NCBI RefSeq assembly: GCF_040409795.1
Contig: NZ_CP099571.1
Span: 1,886,980 to 1,950,979, forward strand
Direction of reading: 5' to 3'
From: Polynucleobacter sp. MWH-UH19D
GTDB lineage: Bacteria > Pseudomonadota > Gammaproteobacteria > Burkholderiales > Burkholderiaceae
Length of the DNA stretch: 64,000 nt
Shown here in pieces: positions 40,705 to 47,638 of this stretch (its first letter is position 1; each line of letters starts with the position of its first letter). Made by a program: the position numbers and the translations under genes. The notes under the pieces were generated by a model. The model was not told where the DNA came from. It ran no database searches and worked only from the letters and a program-made list of their open reading frames with translations.

Positions 40705-41349
40705 ATGAAATCAACTCGCTTTTGCTTAGTGCGTCATGGTGAAACTGATTGGAATGTCGCTCGACGTCTTCAAGGTCACACCGACATTCCACTAAATGAA
40801 CATGGGCTAACTCAAGCCAAACAAATGGCAAAAGCCATTAAGGCAATCGACTTACAATTTGATGTCTTATATTCCAGCGACTTACAACGTGCCGCCAATA
40901 CAGCAGCTGCAATAGAAGCAATATTTGGTGTTAAAGCAAAGCTTGATCAAGCGCTTCGCGAGCGACATCTTGGCGCGCTTCAAGGACTCACCACTGACGA
41001 AGCCCCAAAGCTCAAATCAGATCTTTGGGCAATTCACTTAAGTCGCAACCTTGATCACCCCTTGGATGGCGGGGAAAGTATTAGACAGTTTGCACAGCGC
41101 ATTCATAGTGCTTTAGAAAATATTCGCAAGCAACATGAAGGTAAAACCATTCTGCTGGTGAGCCATGGAGGTGCTTTAGACATGATGTATCGACTAGCTA
41201 GTAAACAATCCTTGGACTCTGAAAAGGCTGTGGCCGTTCCAAACGCATCTTTAAATTGGATTAGTCATAATGGAAGCTTTTGGCAAGTGGACAAATGGGC
41301 TGAAACAGGTCATTTAAAAAATGCGGCTCTTGATAATTTAGATCTTTAG
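40705..41349 (+). CDS. Histidine phosphatase (phosphoglycerate mutase-like)
   Basis: A 214-residue histidine acid phosphatase fold. The phospho-accepting His is in LVRHGETDWN (RHGE), and the second His is in LLVSHGGALD. Members of this size include alpha-ribazole phosphatase and broad-specificity phosphatases. No cobalamin genes lie near. It is third of the MOSC-GNAT-phosphatase run. Confidence 0.85.
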   Translation: MKSTRFCLVRHGETDWNVARRLQGHTDIPLNEHGLTQAKQMAKAIKAIDLQFDVLYSSDLQRAANTAAAIEAIFGVKAKLDQALRERHLGALQGLTTDEAPKLKSDLWAIHLSRNLDHPLDGGESIRQFAQRIHSALENIRKQHEGKTILLVSHGGALDMMYRLASKQSLDSEKAVAVPNASLNWISHNGSFWQVDKWAETGHLKNAALDNLDL

Positions 41350-41377
41350 ACAAATCAACATGTCCTATCATGGACAG

Positions 41378-42160
41378 ATGAAATTGATCATTAAGCTCTT
41401 AATTGGCCTAATCGGCATCACCCTATCTATTTTTGCCTATGCCTTAGATGTAGAACCGGTAGATGTGCCCAATGGCTTGCCCGATCGTATTGTTGGCGAT
41501 ATCGGTGTTGCGGTCTATACCTCCAATATGCATATTGGTACAGAAGGAACTCAATCTTTAGTGCTGCCTTATGCTTTTTTTGATTACAAGCGATTTTTTG
41601 TTCGAATCGATGAGGTGGGCATTAAAACATTTGAGCTTGGCAATGGCTACCTTGAGATCATTGGAAAAATTGATCTCAATACTTACAAAGTTAAGTCGCC
41701 ATTTAATGGCGCCTCGATTAATCGGAGTGATCCGATTCCGCTGGGCATTGGCACCTATCAAGAAACACCTATTGGTGGTTTTTTTGCGAATGCATACCAT
41801 GACTTTGGTAAATCTCATGGGGCCCTTTATGAGCTTTTGTATTTTGCTGAAATAGAAACTTATAAAAATGTGGTGCTATATCCAGAACTTGGAATTGAAA
41901 GGCAATCTAGCCAGTATGCCAACTACTACTATGGTATGAATGCTGGCGAAGTAAATGCAACAGGCTATGCAGCCTATGTTGCGCCAGCCACCAATAATTT
42001 AATAGCGGGCTTCATGCTTGAAATTCCGGTAGTGGATAACTGGTATGTGAATCTTTATGGGCGTCGCAAATGGTTAGGTAATGGCATTAATAACAGCTCC
42101 GTCATGAATCGCTCATTTCAAGATAATATTTTTGCTGCACTTGCTTATCGCTTTAAATAA
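41378..42160 (+). CDS. MipA/OmpV-like outer-membrane protein
   Basis: A signal peptide (MKLIIKLLIGLIG...) is followed by an alternating beta pattern ending with aromatic residues (LAYRFK), as in outer-membrane barrels. The whole suits the MipA/OmpV family, which includes a scaffold of murein-synthesising complexes. ATG at 41378 has a weak GGA site and begins the signal peptide cleanly; an earlier in-frame ATG is at 41360. Length about 260 residues. It is last of the plus-strand run ahead of a terminator. Confidence 0.72.
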   Translation: MKLIIKLLIGLIGITLSIFAYALDVEPVDVPNGLPDRIVGDIGVAVYTSNMHIGTEGTQSLVLPYAFFDYKRFFVRIDEVGIKTFELGNGYLEIIGKIDLNTYKVKSPFNGASINRSDPIPLGIGTYQETPIGGFFANAYHDFGKSHGALYELLYFAEIETYKNVVLYPELGIERQSSQYANYYYGMNAGEVNATGYAAYVAPATNNLIAGFMLEIPVVDNWYVNLYGRRKWLGNGINNSSVMNRSFQDNIFAALAYRFK

Positions 42161-42161
42161 A

Positions 42162-42189
42162 AAATAGGCCACTAATTGGCGGCCTATTT
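42162..42189. terminator. Terminator between the OmpV-like gene and the 63-residue gene
   Basis: AAATAGGCC and GGCCTATTT form a 9-bp stem around a 10-base loop in the gap between convergent genes. Short A and T flanks on both sides suggest it can act in both directions. Confidence 0.65.
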
Positions 42190-42197
42190 AGCAAATG

Positions 42198-42389
42198 CTA
42201 TTTTGCAATATTGAGCCGATTATGGCTCGACGAGCAAAAATCAACAATTACATCTGCAAAACTCAAGTAACGAGAATTGCTTTTTCTGAAACTGTCAATT
42301 TCGGCTGCCAAACGTGAGGTTTCATCTTTAAATCCAACATCTTCATACCCAGGATGGTACGGCGCTTCTTCCACAAATTTATTGCTCAT
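42198..42389 (-). CDS. 63-residue protein downstream of a glycine riboswitch
   Basis: A small acidic soluble protein of unknown function with no membrane segment or signal peptide. An AAGG ribosome binding site lies 7-9 bases before the ATG. The most notable point is its place: it is the first ORF of useful size after a tandem glycine riboswitch that has its own promoter, roughly 155 bases upstream. It ends at a terminator shared with the OmpV-like gene. No homolog is recognised; coding status is supported by context more than by sequence. Confidence 0.55.
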   Translation of the reverse strand: MSNKFVEEAPYHPGYEDVGFKDETSRLAAEIDSFRKSNSRYLSFADVIVDFCSSSHNRLNIAK

Positions 42390-42544
42390 ATTTATACCTT
42401 ACGTAATTAATCTTTAAGATCTATTAAAGATGCATCAAAATATTCTGCCAATGCAGAGCCAAAAGATAGGCAAATTACTTAAGTAGAGTTGTGCATGCTG
42501 TACTCCCAAAGCGATCCAAGACACACGTGGTGTATGGATGCCGC

Positions 42545-42730
42545 TCCCCCTGTCCTTGATACCTGAGAGATTCATGTCAAGCTATGCTTGACACTTGCTC
42601 CTTCGGTGCACCATTAGAGGTGACTCTCCAGACGGCAGTTAAAGTTAAGCAGTACATTCCTAGTAGATACCTGAGCGTTCATGGGAGTTTGCGCCTTCGG
42701 TGGAGGGCATGCCCTCACTCTCCTGCTTGT
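42545..42730 (-). ncRNA. Tandem glycine riboswitch
   Basis: Two successive glycine aptamers read on the minus strand. Aptamer 1 (about 42727-42665) has GCAGGAGAG, CCGAAGGCGCAA and CGCTCAGGTATC. Aptamer 2 (about 42635-42549) has TCTGGAGAGTC, CACCGAAGGAGCAA and CTCTCAGGTATCAAGGACAG. These are the family's signature elements. Family members usually control gcv or glycine-transport genes; here neither follows within the window. It begins about 60 bases after the tauE stop codon. Confidence 0.93.
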
Positions 42731-42735
42731 TGAAG

Positions 42736-42741
42736 ATTATA
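42736..42741 (-). promoter_or_regulatory. -10 box (TATAAT) of the glycine riboswitch
   Basis: A consensus TATAAT on the minus strand ends about 7-9 bases before the first riboswitch base, the expected distance for transcription starting at the aptamer. The -35 region is weak. This supports an independent transcript rather than read-through from the TauE/SafE gene. Confidence 0.6.
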
Positions 42742-42792
42742 TCTGTGAATTGTTGCGCTTATCTAGTGAGTTTTACCTATGCTTCAAAAATA

Positions 42793-43539
42793 TCAAAAAG
42801 TCATCAGTAATATAGCGAGTCCTGAGATCAACATTACCAACTCCATCAGCATTAAGAATTTTTCTTCTGGCAGAGCTAAAACAATTTTCTTTGAAAAAAT
42901 GGCGCCCATCAAAACAAATATGCCAATAAATAAGCCTTGAACTATCGCAGCAGTATTCAAAAATCCTAACTGATGAAAAGTAATTCCTTTTGTAAAAAGA
43001 ATCGATAAAGTGCTTGCCGCTTCAGTCCCCAAAAATGCACCCTTGCTTAAGCCATAAGCCAAGAAGAATGGTGTATTGATTGCGCCGGTGGTGGCAACAA
43101 TTCCAGTCAGATAACCAATACCTGCACCTACCAAACTCATCTGCCAAAGTTTTAAATAAAAGTTTTTGTTGCGCATCCATCTACGAATTGGGATCAGCGC
43201 TATCAAAAAAAATCCCAAGGTCATTTCTATAAACTTCTCATTTAAAGAAACTAAAGTATTAACCCCCAAAACTACTGCGGGCGCGCCGGCTAGGCTATAG
43301 ACAAAACAAACCTTCCAATCAATCTGATTCCACCACAAAAAAATGCGAGATAAATTTGCTACTGTAGCCACTAATGCAATGATCGGAATCGCCTGTATTG
43401 GTCCGTAGAAATAAACCAGGGCTGGCATCAAAATAATGGTGGTTCCAAACCCGATGACTCCCCCCAATACTCCAGCCACCAAGCCCAACGAGCCCAGCAC
43501 AAAGCCCTGCAAAACATAATCAGCGAGACTCGTAATCAA
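42793..43539 (-). CDS. TauE/SafE-family membrane permease
   Basis: A 248-residue inner-membrane protein with about eight hydrophobic helices. The N-terminal GLVAGVLGGVIGFGTTIILMPAL and the mid-protein GIGYLTGIVATTGAINTPFFLAYG segments are the family's two Gly-rich halves. Members export sulfite, sulfonates or related anions; the substrate is unknown. It lies 7 bases after an orphan ModA-like binding protein gene, suggesting a common job with oxyanions (inference). Confidence 0.83.
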   Translation of the reverse strand: MITSLADYVLQGFVLGSLGLVAGVLGGVIGFGTTIILMPALVYFYGPIQAIPIIALVATVANLSRIFLWWNQIDWKVCFVYSLAGAPAVVLGVNTLVSLNEKFIEMTLGFFLIALIPIRRWMRNKNFYLKLWQMSLVGAGIGYLTGIVATTGAINTPFFLAYGLSKGAFLGTEAASTLSILFTKGITFHQLGFLNTAAIVQGLFIGIFVLMGAIFSKKIVLALPEEKFLMLMELVMLISGLAILLMTF

Positions 43540-43546
43540 AATCGGG

Positions 43547-44341
43547 CTACCAAGGCAATGCCGGTAAGACTGGTTTTAGACCTGCCTTCTGAATAGTGGG
43601 TGCCGCCTTGGGGGAGGCTAGAAATGCAATTAGATCTCTTGAGGCATTGAGATTTGAAACATTGCTAGTGATGCCCGCAGAGAATAAAACAGTTTGCTGA
43701 ACCTCTGGCGGAATCTCGCCAATAAAATCAATTCCTGAAATCGGAATTAATTCACTCACCTGCTGAAAACCTAATTCCGCATCACCTCTTGCAACTACAG
43801 TACCAACGCGCTCACTGTAAATCTTTTTTGCAGTCTTACTCATTTGCTCTGCAATGCCTAACTTCGGAAATAGATCGTTGGATAAATAGGTTCCGCTTGC
43901 GCTGGCTGAGTAAGCCACAGATTTTGCATTCAAGAGCGCCTGCTTAAGAGCGGGGACAGTGCTAATGTCTGGCTTAGGAGCGCCCGCTTTAACAGCCGCA
44001 CCAATTACAGACGCAACCAGATCCACACGAGTGCCTGATTGAACTGCTCCACTTTTAATGAAATTATCTAAAGATGGTGATGCCAAAATCAAGACATCAA
44101 ACTTTTCATCTCTTGCCAGTCTTGAAGGAATTGAATCTGGTGCTGATCCCATTGATGAGCCGTAAGAAATAATCACTTTGTTGGGCGATTGTTTTTCATA
44201 CTCTGGCACCAATGCTTTTAATGCTTCAGCAAATGCGCCAGAAGTAATTACTTGGATGTCGGCTGCAAAAGCAGATGTGACACCAAGTACGCCAATAATA
44301 GTAATTAGGATGCACTGTTTAATCCAAATGAAGGTTTTCAT
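43547..44341 (-). CDS. ModA-like periplasmic oxyanion-binding protein
   Basis: A 264-residue extracytoplasmic binding protein with a signal peptide ending near TSAFA (residue 27), then the ModA-type start VITSGAFAEALKALVPEYE, YGSSMG, and FDVLILASPS. The family includes molybdate binders and ModA-like proteins of unknown ligand. No modB or modC permease or ATPase is near; a TauE/SafE permease follows instead. The ligand is therefore uncertain. Confidence 0.8.
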   Translation of the reverse strand: MKTFIWIKQCILITIIGVLGVTSAFAADIQVITSGAFAEALKALVPEYEKQSPNKVIISYGSSMGSAPDSIPSRLARDEKFDVLILASPSLDNFIKSGAVQSGTRVDLVASVIGAAVKAGAPKPDISTVPALKQALLNAKSVAYSASASGTYLSNDLFPKLGIAEQMSKTAKKIYSERVGTVVARGDAELGFQQVSELIPISGIDFIGEIPPEVQQTVLFSAGITSNVSNLNASRDLIAFLASPKAAPTIQKAGLKPVLPALPW

Positions 44342-44402
44342 TTTCTTTTCCTAAACCTTAGTATCCAATTGTTTGTGATGTTTTTTACTCAGTCGACTTA
44401 CA

Positions 44403-44555
44403 TTACCTGCCTTGGCAAGCAACTGGCATTTCCCACAACGGCTTTTCTTGGCTGAAGTCGCAATTCACGCCCACTGGCGAATTAGTGCTTGCAAGACACC
44501 CGCTCAGGGATAAAGCCATTGCGGCAATAGAAATTGTTAAGGCGAATCTTTTCAT
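44403..44555 (-). CDS. 50-residue lipoprotein
   Basis: A short ORF in the 382-base gap between the ModA-like and Dps genes. It reads MKRFALTISIAAMALSLSGC, then a 30-residue polar mature part with two more Cys. The lipobox LSGC puts the lipidated Cys at residue 20. The positive start, hydrophobic core and lipobox are hard to explain by chance, so I consider it a real gene. No family is recognised. The remainder of the gap holds the dps promoter region, in which I see no clear operator. Confidence 0.6.
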   Translation of the reverse strand: MKRFALTISIAAMALSLSGCLASTNSPVGVNCDFSQEKPLWEMPVACQGR

Positions 44556-44723
44556 AATCACTCATTTATAGATGTTGCTAGCACGATTTGTCGTCTAATC
44601 GTAAACCAATCTTTTCACATAATCGATTTTTCAGATCAATAAAATCAAAATAATTCGTTAGGATAATAAGCAACTGTGCCGCCATAATGATCCTATAGTG
44701 TTTATTTATTAGGAGAGATAACC

Positions 44724-45215
44724 ATGGCTGCAAAATCATCCAAAACCGCAATTGATATTGGTATTAGTGAAAAGGATCGAAAAGAGATTGCCAGGGGTTT
44801 ATCTGCACTCTTGGCCGATAGCTACTCTCTTTACTTAATGACTCATAATTTCCACTGGAATGTCAAAGGCCCAATGTTCAATACCCTTCATACCATGTTC
44901 ATGGCTCAATACACAGAGCAATGGGCAGCCCTTGATCTAATCGCCGAACGAATCAGAGCGCTTGGTGAGCCAGCACCAGGGACCTATAAAGAGTTTGCTA
45001 AGCTGAGCTCGATTGATGAAGTACAAGGAACTCCGAAAGCAATGGAAATGGTTAGGCTTCTTGTTAAGGCGCAAGAAGCTACTGCCAAGACTGCTCGCAA
45101 ACTATTTCCAGTGGTTAATAAAGCGAACGATCAACCTACTGCCGATTTACTCACTCAGAGACAAGATGTACATGAGAAAACTGCTTGGATGTTACGCAGC
45201 CTACTGGAAGAATAA
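44724..45215 (+). CDS. dps: Dps-family ferritin-like protein
   Basis: A 163-residue Dps protein that stores iron, detoxifies peroxide and may protect DNA. The ferroxidase-site motif HNFHWNVKGPMFNTLH (about residues 41-56) followed by DLIAERIRALG is intact. A strong AGGAGA ribosome binding site precedes the ATG. The gene is monocistronic, convergent with the MAPEG gene. Confidence 0.9.
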   Translation: MAAKSSKTAIDIGISEKDRKEIARGLSALLADSYSLYLMTHNFHWNVKGPMFNTLHTMFMAQYTEQWAALDLIAERIRALGEPAPGTYKEFAKLSSIDEVQGTPKAMEMVRLLVKAQEATAKTARKLFPVVNKANDQPTADLLTQRQDVHEKTAWMLRSLLEE

Positions 45216-45252
45216 GCATCAAAGGAGTTTATATAGCAACGGCAATTGGCTG

Positions 45253-45651
45253 CTAGCGAAAAGGAGTATATAAACTCCAGACCAGATTCAATATAACTAA
45301 AGCTATTAATGTATTGAAGGTAAATTTCATTCCAAGAATTCGCTTACTAAAATCTGGGGGCGGCACATTAATGCCCTTGGCGTGAATCATCCGACCAACA
45401 ATCAAAGTAATACCTGGAATAGCAACTAGCCACCAAGGTGCTCCATTAAGCTCTAAACAGGCGATCAAAATAATTCCAAACGGAACATACTCGGCAAAGT
45501 TTCCCTGGGCACGAATTGCTCGCTCAAGATCTTCGTGACCACCACTGCCTAAGCCAACCTTATTTTTTCTTCTTAGCCCAATAACAGCAAATGAAAGCTT
45601 AATAAAGATGATGGTTAATAAAGAGGCAATGATTGAAGTAACTATTAACAT
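45253..45651 (-). CDS. MAPEG-family membrane protein
   Basis: A 132-residue protein with four hydrophobic helices. The motif HEDLERAIRAQGNFAEYVPFGI is diagnostic of MAPEG (membrane-associated proteins in eicosanoid and glutathione metabolism). Bacterial members are usually glutathione transferase-like; the substrate is unknown. Confidence 0.85.
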   Translation of the reverse strand: MLIVTSIIASLLTIIFIKLSFAVIGLRRKNKVGLGSGGHEDLERAIRAQGNFAEYVPFGIILIACLELNGAPWWLVAIPGITLIVGRMIHAKGINVPPPDFSKRILGMKFTFNTLIALVILNLVWSLYTPFR

Positions 45652-45694
45652 TTAGATCTCCGAGAGGTTTCCCCAAATATTACTCAGAAAATAA

Positions 45695-45716
45695 AAAACC
45701 ACCCGAAGGTGGTTTT
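45695..45716. terminator. Terminator, second copy of the tRNA-Phe terminator
   Basis: AAAACCACC, CGAA, GGTGGTTTT. On the minus strand the loop is UUCG, an extra-stable tetraloop. A 26-base stretch here is identical to the terminator downstream of tRNA-Phe (46786-46811). Confidence 0.85.
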
Positions 45717-45720
45717 GGTG

Positions 45721-45750
45721 TTTCTTGGCGGACCGAGGCAGAATCAACCA
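45721..45750 (-). pseudogene. Degenerate 3' end of tRNA-Phe
   Basis: These bases resemble 46824-46853, the 3' third (T-arm and acceptor) of the intact tRNA-Phe, at roughly 24 of 30 positions. The adjoining terminator is identical. It lacks the rest of the tRNA. It looks like an attachment-site remnant or duplication. Confidence 0.6.
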
Positions 45751-45770
45751 GGGTCGAAAATGCTTGGCTC

Positions 45771-46697
45771 TCACCGCATAAAAGCATTAAGAGTTTCAGC
45801 AAATTTTTTATGCTGCTGAAATAAAAAAGCATGCCCACCGTCAAAGTATGCCAACCAAGCAAATGGGATCTGATTCGCAATAATTTGTGAATTTTTGGGG
45901 ACATCAAGGATGTCATATTGGCCATCTGCTACCAACACAGGAACCTTAATATTTTTTAAATCAACGAAATTCTTATTGTCCGCATCCCAAAGGGTTGTTC
46001 TCGCCCGAGTTTGACGTAGCTTAGATTCTTTAGAAATAACAAAATCATCAGGAACTGTTCCCGCCAACTTCGCAGCCTGCTCCCTTGCTAGCGCATCTTT
46101 AGCGGCTTGTTTTCCAGCTTCATTATTCGGGAACAGAAGTGCGACATTTTCCATAACCGATAAATGGGGATTGTTTAGCTCCTCCTCGGTCTTTTTACTT
46201 GCTTTAACCTGATACTTGCCGCCCGGGTTTGGCGCACAAAGAATACCTTTAATAACCAAGTCGGGATGTCTAATCAAAAACTGTTGCGCAACACGGGCCC
46301 CCATTGACCAGCCCAGAACATTGGCTTTTTTATAACCAAGCGCTTTTACCAGCCCAGCGGCATCATCAGCCATCTGAGCCATGGTAGTTTTGTTTTCTTT
46401 GGTGTCCGTTGACAGCCCTATGCCACGATTATCAAACAGTATCAAAGTATTGTTTTTGGATAACTCTTCAATCAAAGCTGGATCCCACATGCTCATCGTT
46501 GCCGAATACCCATTAATCAAAATCATGGGATCGCCCTGACCACGGGTGTAATAAGCAAGTCTCACTTCCCCAACCTGAGCATATTTAACCTCTGCCTTGA
46601 ATTGAGCCTGAGCTGGGTCAGCAAACCCAAACAAGGCCAACAGCAATACAAAAGATAAGCCCACAAGGTTACGGATACCGACAAAGTAATGATTCAT
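45771..46697 (-). CDS. Alpha/beta hydrolase, exported
   Basis: A 308-residue alpha/beta-hydrolase-fold protein with an N-terminal signal peptide (cleavage near AQAQ, residue about 31). The oxyanion segment INGYSATMSMWD, nucleophile Ser in GWSMGAR, catalytic Asp in VADGQYDILD and His in GGHAFLFQ are all present. The substrate is unknown. The gene stands alone between tRNA-Phe and the degenerate tRNA-Phe copy, with a GGGA ribosome binding site. Confidence 0.85.
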   Translation of the reverse strand: MNHYFVGIRNLVGLSFVLLLALFGFADPAQAQFKAEVKYAQVGEVRLAYYTRGQGDPMILINGYSATMSMWDPALIEELSKNNTLILFDNRGIGLSTDTKENKTTMAQMADDAAGLVKALGYKKANVLGWSMGARVAQQFLIRHPDLVIKGILCAPNPGGKYQVKASKKTEEELNNPHLSVMENVALLFPNNEAGKQAAKDALAREQAAKLAGTVPDDFVISKESKLRQTRARTTLWDADNKNFVDLKNIKVPVLVADGQYDILDVPKNSQIIANQIPFAWLAYFDGGHAFLFQQHKKFAETLNAFMR

Positions 46698-46786
46698 TTA
46701 TTTCCCAAAGAATTTCAGTCCATCTTAAAACAACTCGGACGCCCCTCGCATCAAACACATGGGGAATTAATAGGAAATCAAAAAGA

Positions 46787-46808
46787 AAAACCACCCGAAG
46801 GTGGTTTT
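46787..46808 (-). terminator. tRNA-Phe terminator
   Basis: A 9-bp stem (AAAACCACC/GGTGGTTTT) with a UUCG loop on the minus strand, about 20 bases after the tRNA 3' end, followed by an A/T-rich stretch. Confidence 0.88.
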
Positions 46809-46828
46809 GGTATGTACCTCGTGATTCT

Positions 46829-46904
46829 TGGTGGCCCGGGGCGGAATCGAACCACCGACACAAGGATTTTCAATCCTCTGCTCTACCGACTGAGCTACCA
46901 GGCC
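46829..46904 (-). tRNA. tRNA-Phe (GAA)
   Basis: A 76-base tRNA reading GGCCTGGTAGCTCAG at the 5' end, with an anticodon loop TTGAAAA giving anticodon GAA and a genomically encoded CCA end. The 7-bp acceptor pairs fully, with one G-T. The T-loop is GGTTCGATTCC. It lies just after ntrX on the same strand, with its own terminator. Confidence 0.97.
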
Positions 46905-46952
46905 AAGAGAAATGATTATAGCGGAAGTGCCTCAAGCCCCTAAATTTGGGCT

Positions 46953-47636
46953 TTATTGTTCGCCCTTATTGCGAGACGTATCGATCCCGAGAGCCTTCAA
47001 CTTCCGATATAAATGTGTTCTTTCTAAGCCCGTGTACTCAGAAATCTTGGTCATACTACCGCCCATAATTTGCATTTGATGCTCAAAGTAGGCCTTCTCA
47101 AACAGGTCTCGAGCCTCTCTCAGGGGTAAATCAAAATAGGTCTTTGCAATGCCGCTGATGTATTCACCCTCAGAGTGATGACCCGCTGATTCTGTAGCCA
47201 AAGGTTTTACGGCAGCGCTAGCCTGAACCCCCGAAGAGAGTGTTTTCTCTTCAACAGGCTCAACGTGTTTTGGTGAGCTCTCTAGGGCTTTGCTGACCGT
47301 CTTTAATAACTTTTGTAAAGCTATTGGCTTTTCTAAAAAATTTAGCGCGCCGATGCGAGTGGCCTCTACAGCCGTATCAATCGTTGCGTGCCCTGACATC
47401 ATTACTACAGGCATTGTTAGCTGACCAGTCTTTGACCATTCTTTCAGCAAAGTAATGCCGTCGGTATCAGGCATCCAAATATCCAACAATACTAGGTCGG
47501 GTCGCATTTGCTCGCGAATAGTGCGCGCTTGTATGGCGCTCTCAGCAGCATACACAGTATGGCCTTCGTCCGTGAGGATCTCATTGAGAAGCTCACGAAT
47601 TCCCATCTCATCATCAACAACCAAAATACTCGCCAT
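46953..47636 (-). CDS. ntrX: NtrX-like response regulator without AAA+ domain
   Basis: A 227-residue response regulator. Receiver domain 1-120 with acidic pair D8/D9, phospho-acceptor D52 and Lys in FLEKPI. A linker of about 40 residues follows, then a Fis-type helix-turn-helix (GGSMTKISEYTGLERTHLYRKLKALGI). The central sigma-54-interacting AAA+ ATPase of canonical NtrX is absent. It pairs with the upstream NtrY-type kinase, 2 bases away. Confidence 0.88.
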   Translation of the reverse strand: MASILVVDDEMGIRELLNEILTDEGHTVYAAESAIQARTIREQMRPDLVLLDIWMPDTDGITLLKEWSKTGQLTMPVVMMSGHATIDTAVEATRIGALNFLEKPIALQKLLKTVSKALESSPKHVEPVEEKTLSSGVQASAAVKPLATESAGHHSEGEYISGIAKTYFDLPLREARDLFEKAYFEHQMQIMGGSMTKISEYTGLERTHLYRKLKALGIDTSRNKGEQ

Positions 47637-47638
47637 AC

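Noticed and set aside
42390..42545. Short ORFs between the glycine riboswitch and the 63-residue gene
   Set aside because: They are about 5-15 codons with no ribosome binding site or family resemblance.
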